From positions 1-13,120 of the forward strand of contig CAZDPE010000064.1 in the NCBI GenBank assembly GCA_964507235.1: a stretch of DNA of 13,120 nucleotides, read 5' to 3'. Below are positions 6,986 to 13,120 of the stretch, in pieces. A program made the translations under genes and the position numbers. The DNA is from Suilimivivens sp964507235. GTDB lineage: Bacteria; Bacillota; Clostridia; Lachnospirales; Lachnospiraceae. How positions within the stretch are numbered: position 1 is the stretch's first letter; each line of letters begins with the position of its first letter. The notes beneath the pieces were generated by a model. It was given only the letters and a program-made list of their open reading frames with translations, ran no database searches and had not been told where the DNA came from.

Positions 6986-8986
6986 ATGGGTTTTGAACAG
7001 GCCTGGCTTACTTATACGGAAAAGACTGATTATACAGAGGCTGAAGCGATACGCTGTATTTACGCCGATGCGAAAGATAAGCTGATGGAAAACAGCATCA
7101 GTGAGCTGCAGCATGCCTTTTGGGCGTTTTATGGTGAAGAACCCATATTACAGCCCGACTCTGAGAACAAAACAGGAAACAGTGCAAAAATAGAAAGCAT
7201 CCGGCTGACTCTGAAAGAAGGCGGGCGGAAGGAAGGCTATCTGCTGGCGGAAAAGGCCGGAGAAATAGTAATAGAGGCTTCGGATTCAAAGGGAATTTTG
7301 TATGGAGTGTTTGATTTAATCCGCAGAATACAGCAGGAAGAGCCTCTTAAAAATCTGGAAGTATATAAGGCTCCGGGAATGCCCCTCAGAATGCTGAATC
7401 ATTGGGATAATATGGATGGCAGCATTGAGCGGGGATACTCGGGAGAATCTTTTTTCTTTAAAAATAATGAAGTGCTGGCGGATGACAGAACCGCTGCCTA
7501 TGCAAGGCTTGCGGCCAGCGTAGGAATTAACGGCGTTGTTATTAACAATGTCAATGTAAAAGACTGTGCAACGTATCTGATTACGGACAGATATTTTGAT
7601 AAATTAAAGGCTGTGTCTGAAATATTTGCAGGCTATGGCATTAAACTTTTTTTGAGTCTGAATTATGCGGCTCCGGTTGAACTGGGGGAGCTTGACAGTG
7701 CAGACCCGCTTTCAGAAGCGGTCAGGGGATGGTGGAAGGACAGAATGAAAATCGTGTTTGAAGCCATACCGAATCTGGGAGGGTTTTTGATCAAAGCGGA
7801 CTCAGAGGGACGGCCCGGTCCGTTTACCTACGGAAGGACACATGCTGACGGAGCCAACATGCTGGCGGAAGCGGCAGAACCCTATAGCGGTCTTATTATA
7901 TGGAGATGCTTTGTATATAACTGTAAGCAGGACTGGCGGGACAGGAAAACAGACAGAGCAAGGTCCGGCTATGATAATTTCATAGGGCTGGACGGACAGT
8001 TCCACGACAATGTTATCTTGCAGATTAAAAACGGTCCCATGGATTTTCAGGTGCGGGAACCGGTGCATCCTTTGTTCGGCGGTCTTAAAAACACAAATCA
8101 GATGCTGGAAGTGCAGGCCGCCCAGGAATATACGGGACAGCAAAGACATATCTGCTATCTGATTCCCATGTTTAAAGAGATTTTAAATTTCAGGACATAT
8201 TTAAAGGAAGATACGGATACGGTAGAAGATATTGTATCAGGGAAAGCCTTTCATCAGAAAAACTGCGGTATGGCGGCAGTTGCAAATACGGGAAATGATG
8301 ACAACTGGACAGGGCATGATCTGGCGGCGGCAAATTTCTACGGCTTTGGAAGGCTTGCATTTGAACCGGAGCTTTCTGCGGAAGAAATTGCAAGGGAGTG
8401 GATACGCGTCACTTATGGCAGAGATGAACAGACAGAAGAAACTCTTTTGTTCATGCTGATGAATTCCTGGCCGGCATATGAAAAGTACACATCGCCTCTT
8501 GGCATTGGCTGGATGGTAAATCCCGGTTTTCATTACGGCCCCAATGTAGACGGATATGAGTATGACAGATGGGGAACCTACCACAGGGCTGACCATTTGG
8601 GTATCGGTGTGGACAGAAGCCATGAAGGAACGGGATATTCGCTTCTCTATCATGAGCCTAACGCATCGGCATATGATGATAAGGAAAAGTGCCCGGAAGA
8701 ACTTCTGCTCTTTTTCCACCATCTTCCTTATACATGGCAGCTGAAAACAGGAAAAACGGTAATACAGCATATTTATGATACTCACTTTGAAGGCGTGGAT
8801 ATTGTGGATGAAATGGCGCGGCGGTTTGAGAAGCTTCAGGGCAGGCTGCCGGATAAGGTATATGAAAGAGTGACCGTAAGGCTCGCCCATCAGAAGGAGC
8901 ACGCCAGGGAATGGCGCGACCAGATAAACAGCTATTTTTACAGGAAATCAGGCATACCGGACGAAAAGGGCAGAAAGATATACTGA
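6986..8986 (+). CDS. aguA: Alpha-glucuronidase, glycoside hydrolase family 67
   Basis: This inverting enzyme removes (4-O-methyl-)glucuronic acid from the non-reducing terminal xylose of aldouronates. It is 666 aa, close to the usual length. An N-terminal beta domain (about 1-125) precedes the TIM barrel. E274 in LIKADSEGRPGP matches the catalytic acid. D353 in NGPMDFQVREP and E381 in AAQEYTGQ match the base pair of the Cellvibrio enzyme (D365/E393), with the same 28-residue separation. LRMLNHWDNMDGSIERGY and the helical C-terminal region are also typical. There is no signal peptide, so it acts on imported oligosaccharides. The ATG at 6986 follows GGAGG at 6974-6978 with a 7-nt spacer. It is co-transcribed with GH3 and its product feeds the GH3 enzyme. 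This is the best functional marker in the window and ties the locus to glucuronoxylan. Confidence 0.96.
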   Translation: MGFEQAWLTYTEKTDYTEAEAIRCIYADAKDKLMENSISELQHAFWAFYGEEPILQPDSENKTGNSAKIESIRLTLKEGGRKEGYLLAEKAGEIVIEASDSKGILYGVFDLIRRIQQEEPLKNLEVYKAPGMPLRMLNHWDNMDGSIERGYSGESFFFKNNEVLADDRTAAYARLAASVGINGVVINNVNVKDCATYLITDRYFDKLKAVSEIFAGYGIKLFLSLNYAAPVELGELDSADPLSEAVRGWWKDRMKIVFEAIPNLGGFLIKADSEGRPGPFTYGRTHADGANMLAEAAEPYSGLIIWRCFVYNCKQDWRDRKTDRARSGYDNFIGLDGQFHDNVILQIKNGPMDFQVREPVHPLFGGLKNTNQMLEVQAAQEYTGQQRHICYLIPMFKEILNFRTYLKEDTDTVEDIVSGKAFHQKNCGMAAVANTGNDDNWTGHDLAAANFYGFGRLAFEPELSAEEIAREWIRVTYGRDEQTEETLLFMLMNSWPAYEKYTSPLGIGWMVNPGFHYGPNVDGYEYDRWGTYHRADHLGIGVDRSHEGTGYSLLYHEPNASAYDDKEKCPEELLLFFHHLPYTWQLKTGKTVIQHIYDTHFEGVDIVDEMARRFEKLQGRLPDKVYERVTVRLAHQKEHAREWRDQINSYFYRKSGIPDEKGRKIY

Positions 8987-9106
8987 TTTTAAATGGCAAT
9001 ATTTAACTATTCAGTTTTAAACCTTAAAAGCATGAAAAAGTTGTTCAAAATGACAACAAAAACATGATAAAAATTTGCAATAAAGTAAAAAATGCACAAA
9101 AAATGA

Positions 9107-9138
9107 GCAATATCTGAAGTCGAAATAGCAATATTTGA
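9107..9138 (+). promoter_or_regulatory. AraC-type operator: 21-bp-spaced direct repeat upstream of the ABC operon
   Basis: GCAATATCTGA (9107-9117) and GCAATATTTGA (9128-9138) differ at one base and start 21 bp apart on the same strand. The proximal copy begins 35 bp before TATAAT at 9163. Sequence and geometry match the GH3 operator. A further loose copy, GCAATATTTAA at 8996-9006, lies 111 bp upstream of the distal half-site and could be a remote site or chance. The rest of the 230-bp gap (8987-9216) is AT-rich, with no gene and no clear terminator after GH67, so read-through from the GH3-GH67 operon is possible. Confidence 0.62.
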
Positions 9139-9162
9139 TAAGTATAGCCTGTAAAATGATTT

Positions 9163-9168
9163 TATAAT
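9163..9168 (+). promoter_or_regulatory. -10 hexamer of the ABC transporter promoter
   Basis: A perfect TATAAT with no good -35 at 17 bp (AAGTAT, 9140-9145), again implying dependence on the activator bound just upstream. The predicted start is near 9175, giving a leader of about 42 nt that contains GGAGG at 9205-9209. Confidence 0.55.
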
Positions 9169-9216
9169 AATGAAGGATAAAGAAATATTTGTTTGAAGTA
9201 ATTTGGAGGTGTCAGG

Positions 9217-10170
9217 ATGAAAGCTTCTAAAACAAAACCTGCAGTACCGCAGAAGAAAAAGAGTTTTGGAGTTTATATGAAGCGGTATTGGCAGCTGTAT
9301 GCTCTGCTGCTGCTGCCGATGATTTATCTGCTTGTGTTTAAATATGTGCCGATGGTTTATGTTCAGATAGCATTTAAGGATTACAGTATTGTCCAAAGCG
9401 TCTGGGAAATGCCCCTGGCAGATAATCATGGGTTTGAATATTTTATTAAAGCATTTAAAAACAGGGATTTCCTTTATGCGCTGCGGAATACCCTGGTGCT
9501 GAATCTGCTGGATTTGGTTATTGGTTTTCCAATTCCGATTATCTTTGCACTGATTCTGAATGAACTGGTATTTAAGAGATTCAAACGTGTGGTTCAGACA
9601 ATTGCCTACATGCCTCACTTCCTTTCATGGGTCATTATTTATGGACTGGCGCTGCAGCTGTTTGCACCAAGTACTGGACTTATTAATATACTGCTAATGA
9701 AGCTGGGATTTGATACAGTTCCTTTCCTGAATGATTCGGCGCATTGGGTTGGCACCTATATCGGCCTTGGAGTATGGCAGAGCTTTGGCTGGAATTCAAT
9801 TGTTTATCTGGCGGCAATTGCGGGTATCAATTCCGAGCTGTATGAGGCGGCAGCTGTTGACGGAGCCGGCCGTTTCAGAAAAATGTGGCATATTACGCTT
9901 CCCGGCATCCGTCCGACTATTGTGGTGCTTCTTGTTATGAGCCTTGGAAATATTCTTGGAAGCGGTTTTGACAGGCCGTTTGCTATGCAGAATAAGCTGG
10001 TTATGGATGTGGCGAATGTAATTTCCACCTTTGTATATAAAAATGGTATTAAGGGACTTCAGTTCTCCCTGACAACGGCAGTTGGATTATTCCAGTCAAT
10101 TATCTGCGTATTCTTCCTGCTTCTTGCAAACTGGCTTTCACGAAAACTTGGTGAACGGGGAATATGGTAA
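9217..10170 (+). CDS. lplB: Carbohydrate ABC transporter permease, LplB type
   Basis: Inner-membrane component of a type-1 carbohydrate importer, 317 aa. A basic N-terminus (KKKKSF region) precedes the first membrane helix at about 26-46. Further helices lie around 85-110, 122-145 and 170-200, and the last at about 285-308. The EAA loop that docks the ATPase starts at E210 (EAAAVDGAGRFRKMWHITLP). The LplB assignment rests on the YMKRYWQLYALLLLPMIYLLVFKYVPM-type N-terminus and the typical sequence after the EAA loop. It pairs with the next gene, 21 bp downstream. In Paenibacillus aldouronate-utilisation loci, LplB/YtcP-type permeases sit next to GH67, which supports import of methylglucuronoxylo-oligosaccharides here. 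The ATG at 9217 follows GGAGG with a 7-nt spacer. Confidence 0.92.
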   Translation: MKASKTKPAVPQKKKSFGVYMKRYWQLYALLLLPMIYLLVFKYVPMVYVQIAFKDYSIVQSVWEMPLADNHGFEYFIKAFKNRDFLYALRNTLVLNLLDLVIGFPIPIIFALILNELVFKRFKRVVQTIAYMPHFLSWVIIYGLALQLFAPSTGLINILLMKLGFDTVPFLNDSAHWVGTYIGLGVWQSFGWNSIVYLAAIAGINSELYEAAAVDGAGRFRKMWHITLPGIRPTIVVLLVMSLGNILGSGFDRPFAMQNKLVMDVANVISTFVYKNGIKGLQFSLTTAVGLFQSIICVFFLLLANWLSRKLGERGIW

Positions 10171-10191
10171 GGAAAACAGGAGGGCTTTAAA

Positions 10192-11061
10192 ATGATTAAA
10201 TCAAAATCTGCGAAAATAGGTGATTGGATTTTTGCATTGATCTGTATCATTATATGTATTATTTGTCTGGTACCGATGCTGAATTTATTGGCAAGGTCAT
10301 TAAGCGGAACTGAATATTTAATAAAGAGTGAAGTTTATTTGTGGCCTAAAGGCCTTAACTTTGACGCATATACAACGGTTCTTGGAGATATCAAGTATAT
10401 TAAAGCGTTTGTATGGACGGTAGTATTAACGGTTATATGCACGGTGTTTTCTCTTCTCATGACAACCTTCTGTGCGTATCCGCTGATATTTGAAAATCTG
10501 AAGGGACGTTCCTTCTTCAATATAATAATTACCATTACGATGTTTTTTAATGCAGGAACGATACCCAATTACTTGTTGATGAAGAGCCTGGGACTTTTGA
10601 ATAATCCTGCGGTATTAATTGTACCAAGCTGTCTTAGCGTATATAACATGATTATTATGAGAAGCTTCTTCTATGGGATTCCCGACAGCTTGAGAGAATC
10701 TGCGGAAATAGACGGTGCAAGCTTTTTCAGAATACTGATAAGCATTTATCTGCCGCTGTCGAAGCCTGTGTTTGCAACACTGGCGCTTTTCTATGCGGTA
10801 GGAAGATGGAATGGTTATTCAGATGCGCTTATGTATATGAATAATAAGGACTATTATCCGCTGCAGCTTCTTCTTTACAATATACTGAATAACATCAATC
10901 AGGTAGAGGTGGCAACCCAGGAAGGCTTTTCCACTCCAGGACTTTCGGAATCTTTAAAAGCGGCAATTGTAATGTTTTCAACAATTCCCATTTTGTGCAT
11001 TTATCCATGGCTGCAGAAGTATTTCATTCATGGCGTGACAATGGGAGCGGTAAAGGAATAA
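10192..11061 (+). CDS. ytcP: Carbohydrate ABC transporter permease, YtcP/MalG type
   Basis: Second membrane subunit of the importer, 289 aa, of the MalG side of the family. Membrane helices are visible at about 13-33, 75-100, 105-130 and 140-160, with the last at about 255-275. The EAA-type loop starts at E169 (ESAEIDGASFFRILISIYLP). The C-terminus, KYFIHGVTMGAVKE, is the ending commonly seen in this subfamily. The ribosome site GGAGGG at 10179-10184 lies 7 nt before the ATG. The 21-bp gap to the upstream permease gene indicates a single transcript. No ATPase gene follows, so an MsmX/MsmK-like shared ATPase is inferred. Confidence 0.92.
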   Translation: MIKSKSAKIGDWIFALICIIICIICLVPMLNLLARSLSGTEYLIKSEVYLWPKGLNFDAYTTVLGDIKYIKAFVWTVVLTVICTVFSLLMTTFCAYPLIFENLKGRSFFNIIITITMFFNAGTIPNYLLMKSLGLLNNPAVLIVPSCLSVYNMIIMRSFFYGIPDSLRESAEIDGASFFRILISIYLPLSKPVFATLALFYAVGRWNGYSDALMYMNNKDYYPLQLLLYNILNNINQVEVATQEGFSTPGLSESLKAAIVMFSTIPILCIYPWLQKYFIHGVTMGAVKE

Positions 11062-11062
11062 T

Positions 11063-11082
11063 CGAATTCTCTCAGAGATTCG
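11063..11082 (+). other. Small imperfect inverted repeat between the second permease and the binding-protein gene
   Basis: CGAAT-T-CTC and GAG-ATTCG can pair as 5 bp plus 3 bp with one bulged base and a three-base loop. It lies immediately after the permease stop (11059-11061), within the 61-bp gap. There is no T-run after it, so it is not a terminator. It could protect or separate the 3' part of the message, which would help the binding protein be made in excess. The short stem may equally be chance. Confidence 0.25.
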
Positions 11083-11122
11083 TTCATTCAATAAACTATT
11101 ATTAAACAGGGAGGTAGTAAAG

Positions 11123-12847
11123 GTGAAAAAGAAAATTATTTCCATTCTTCTTGCATGCTGCATGGTATTATCTTTAGCAGCCTGCGGAGGCAGTGCAGAA
11201 GCGCCTGCTGAAGAAACAAAGAAAGAAGAAACAGCTGCAGCTGATCAGACTCAGGCAGCAGACACTGAAGAATCCGGGGCAACAGAGGCTGATCCGACAA
11301 ACGGAGAAATTGTCGACGGTAAATTTGTTGAAACAAGGAAAATTACAGTAGAGGTTTATGACAGAGGTAATGACGGCGGTTCCGATCCTACCAATAATAT
11401 GTATACAGAGTACATTAAGCAGGGTATGTTGGAAGACCACAATGTAGAGGTTGAATTTGTAGCAGTTCCCAGATGGACAGAGGTTGAGCAGATTAACAAC
11501 CTGCTTGCTGCAGGCGATGCTCCTGATGTATGTTATACATATGATTATCCTACTATTCAGACCTATGCCAATATGGGCGGCGTTCTTGATTTGGGACAAT
11601 ATGTAGACACATATAAGGATTTGCTCCCCAACCTTTGGGATTGGCTCGGCGAAACCAATATATACTGGGATAAGGATCCTGCAACAGGAACAATCTGGGC
11701 GCTTGAAGGCAAGCTTGCAGTAAGCAACCGTATCAATACCTTTGTACGTCAGGACTGGCTGGATGCTTTGGGACTTTCCGCTCCTACTACAAAGCAGGAA
11801 TTTGAAGATATGCTGATTGCATTCAAAGATAATGCAGATACTCTTCTTGGCGCTGATGCTGACAAGATGATTCCTTATTCAATCAGCTATGATGTAGGCT
11901 GGAGAGCAGCTACTTTAATTGAATCCTTTATTGATCCTGATATTTCTGATAAGGAATATTATGTGAATGGATTTGATGACAGAAAGTTCACACAGAATGG
12001 AACCAAGGAAGCTGTCAGACTGCTGAACAAATGGTATAATGCAGGTCTGCTTTGGGATGACTTTGCTCTTTATGGAAGCGGTGATACAACCGAAGATGAT
12101 ATGATGAAGGCAGGTTATGTCGGCGCATTTACACATAACTGGGATTATCCTTTCAGAAATGGTGAAGACAGTATTAACGCAAACCTTCAGAGATTGGTTG
12201 GCGAAGATGCTAAATTTGTAGCAGTGGACTGCTTTGAAGACAGTAAGGGAACTTATACTAAATTTGTTTCAGGTCCTATCGACCGTAAGGTATTCTTCCC
12301 GGCAACAAATGAAGAACCGCTTGCATCCCTGCTTTATCTTGATTGGATAAGCGATCCTGCACATATTGAATATCTGCAGATTGGTGATGAAGGCGTAACA
12401 CATAACAAGCTTGACGGCGGTGTAATCGAAACAATTGCTGCAACAGGAGATGCTATTCAGAACTCTGGTATGAATATTGATTATACTATGACATGTAATG
12501 GACTTAAGCTTCAGGATGCTGATTTGACTGTAAAATCAAGAGCATATAGTTACGCAGGAATTGATCCTGCTTTGGTTGAAGAAGCTGACAAGATTTGCAA
12601 TACTGATATGAAGGTTGGCAAGAATGTCAACGTTGGAGCAATTACAGCAGAAGAAGGTATGGGACCTGCTCTTTCTGAAAAGAGAGATATTGTTTATGAT
12701 ACGGCAGTTTCTGCATCGGAAGCTGATTTTGATTCAGTTTGGGATTCCGGTATGGCAGATTATTTAAGCTCCGGCGGTCAGGCAATTATGGATGAGCGTA
12801 CTGAAAAGTGGGAAGCTACTTTCGGTGATACAGATATGCTTCCTTAA
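11123..12847 (+). CDS. Extracellular sugar-binding lipoprotein of the ABC importer
   Basis: Solute-binding protein of 574 aa that would capture oligosaccharide at the outer face of the membrane and deliver it to the two permeases. It starts with a lipoprotein signal: a lysine-rich start, a hydrophobic stretch, then the lipobox LAAC with C21 as the lipidated cysteine. An Ala/Glu/Thr-rich flexible linker runs to about residue 60. The mature part resembles family-1/LplA-like binding proteins (VEVEFVAVPRW..., NNLLAAGDAPDVCYTYDYP). The start codon is GTG at 11123, chosen because GGGAGG at 11109-11114 lies 8 nt upstream and the signal peptide begins there. The length exceeds that of simple monosaccharide binders and suits an oligosaccharide ligand. 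Aldouronate is inferred from GH67 nearby. It is the last gene before the terminator. Confidence 0.92.
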   Translation: MKKKIISILLACCMVLSLAACGGSAEAPAEETKKEETAAADQTQAADTEESGATEADPTNGEIVDGKFVETRKITVEVYDRGNDGGSDPTNNMYTEYIKQGMLEDHNVEVEFVAVPRWTEVEQINNLLAAGDAPDVCYTYDYPTIQTYANMGGVLDLGQYVDTYKDLLPNLWDWLGETNIYWDKDPATGTIWALEGKLAVSNRINTFVRQDWLDALGLSAPTTKQEFEDMLIAFKDNADTLLGADADKMIPYSISYDVGWRAATLIESFIDPDISDKEYYVNGFDDRKFTQNGTKEAVRLLNKWYNAGLLWDDFALYGSGDTTEDDMMKAGYVGAFTHNWDYPFRNGEDSINANLQRLVGEDAKFVAVDCFEDSKGTYTKFVSGPIDRKVFFPATNEEPLASLLYLDWISDPAHIEYLQIGDEGVTHNKLDGGVIETIAATGDAIQNSGMNIDYTMTCNGLKLQDADLTVKSRAYSYAGIDPALVEEADKICNTDMKVGKNVNVGAITAEEGMGPALSEKRDIVYDTAVSASEADFDSVWDSGMADYLSSGGQAIMDERTEKWEATFGDTDMLP

Positions 12848-12869
12848 TATCGGCAATAGTGAAAAAACT

Positions 12870-12900
12870 AAGGCGTTTCCTGAAAGGAAACGCCTTTTTT
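12870..12900 (+). terminator. Intrinsic terminator of the ABC operon
   Basis: A perfect 11-bp stem (12870-12880 with 12886-12896) encloses a 5-nt loop TGAAA and runs into a T-tract that ends at 12900. The A-run at 12862-12867 makes it potentially active from the other side too. It begins 22 nt after the binding-protein stop codon. A 7-bp inverted repeat, CGGCAAT (12851-12857) and ATTGCCG (12904-12910), flanks the hairpin. Confidence 0.93.
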
Positions 12901-12988
12901 GAAATTGCCGGTAATCAGGGATTCCCGGGCGGTTGTTCCTGTTGCAATTCCTGCTGATGCCTGATACAATCAGATATAAATTTATTCC

Positions 12989-13038
12989 CGCGTGCAATGA
13001 GTCAAAGTCATGCTTGCATGACCTTGACGAATGCCGCG
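12989..13038. repeat. Long imperfect palindrome A (REP/MITE-like)
   Basis: The core arms 13001-13013 (GTCAAAGTCATGC) and 13016-13028 (GCATGACCTTGAC) pair over 13 positions with one mismatch around a central TT. Outside an internal loop, GCA/TGC and CGCG/CGCG extend the stem to 12989-13038. There is no T-run, so it is not a simple terminator. It follows a weakly coding-free, mixed-composition stretch (12911-12988) in which I see no gene or motif. Confidence 0.6.
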
Positions 13039-13041
13039 AGG

Positions 13042-13107
13042 GTCAATACCCCGCCCCTTGGGGCGCTTCAATTTCCATGCCCCGCTGCTTGCGGCGGGGT
13101 TATTGAC
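13042..13107. repeat. Nested palindrome B: two GC hairpins inside a GTCAATA inverted repeat
   Basis: GTCAATA (13042-13048) and TATTGAC (13101-13107) form an outer inverted repeat. Inside are two hairpins: CGCCCC-TT-GGGGCG (13052-13065, perfect) and CCCCGCTGC-TT-GCGGCGGGG (13080-13099, one G.T pair). Alternatively, CCCCGCC (13049-13055) can pair with GGCGGGG next to the right arm, making one long stem with the outer repeat. Each hairpin is centred on TT, as in palindrome A. The GC richness contrasts with the AT-rich control regions of the locus. It is probably a dispersed intergenic repeat or a transposon-derived end, but a second copy is not present in this window. Confidence 0.6.
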
Positions 13108-13120
13108 TTTACCGGCTGGT

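Noticed and set aside
8237..8902. 221-codon antisense ORF inside GH67
   Set aside because: A shadow of a confidently assigned gene. The translation is rich in Cys, Arg and His with no family features.
8987..9060. Terminator after GH67
   Set aside because: No GC-rich stem followed by a T-run could be found, so transcription may continue into the ABC operon.
9007..9618. 203-codon antisense ORF across the ABC control region and permease start
   Set aside because: It runs through the operator and promoter, has a low-complexity Asn/Gln/His/Ile-rich translation, and no initiation signal.
12957..13106. 49-codon plus-strand ORF through the palindromes
   Set aside because: No ribosome site before its ATG, and its codons are dictated by the inverted repeats. 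The antisense frame is equally open.
1..13120. CRISPR arrays, tRNA or rRNA genes, integrase or transposase genes
   Set aside because: No regularly spaced repeats, no cloverleaf-like sequence and no such protein were seen. The only repeat-like DNA is the palindrome cluster at the right end.

Overview
The window looks like a polysaccharide-utilisation locus of a gut-type Gram-positive bacterium, most likely a Lachnospiraceae-like Bacillota. The reasons are the strong GGAGG ribosome sites with about 7-nt spacers before almost every gene, AT-rich intergenic DNA around moderately GC coding sequence, a lipoprotein signal of Firmicutes style, and an LplB/YtcP-type sugar ABC transporter with no ATPase gene beside it. 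This placement is inferred from style and was not tested by a search.

Layout: (1) 1-101, possible tail of an upstream gene. (2) 76-3510 (+), a large multidomain GH2 enzyme with two CBM6-like modules at its C-terminus. (3) 3500-4384 (-), an AraC-family regulator with a cupin sensor domain, convergent with GH2 and overlapping it by 11 bp. (4) 4385-4780, an AT-rich divergent control region. (5) 4781-6934 (+), a GH3 enzyme of beta-xylosidase type. (6) 6986-8986 (+), a GH67 alpha-glucuronidase. (7) 8987-9216, a second control region. (8) 9217-10170, 10192-11061 and 11123-12847 (+), two ABC permeases and a solute-binding lipoprotein. (9) 12870-12900, a strong intrinsic terminator. (10) 12989-13107, a GC-rich cluster of palindromes that looks like a dispersed REP/MITE-type repeat.

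The genes fit together as uptake and breakdown of glucuronoxylan fragments (aldouronates). The lipoprotein and permeases import (methyl)glucuronoxylo-oligosaccharides. GH67 removes the terminal 4-O-methyl-glucuronic acid. GH3 trims the xylo-oligosaccharide to xylose. GH2 probably removes another side-chain or terminal sugar. None of the three hydrolases has a visible signal peptide, so breakdown is probably intracellular. The transport ATPase must come from elsewhere, probably an MsmX-type shared protein.

The most interesting signal is regulatory. An 11-bp motif (GCAA[T/G]AT[A/T/C]T[G/A]-like) occurs as a direct repeat with exactly 21-bp spacing upstream of both GH3 and the ABC operon. In both cases the proximal copy begins exactly 35 bp before a -10 hexamer. 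A single copy of the same motif, also exactly 35 bp before its -10, lies in the promoter of the AraC-type gene itself. This arrangement is what is expected of an AraC-family activator site, so I propose a three-promoter, autoregulated regulon.
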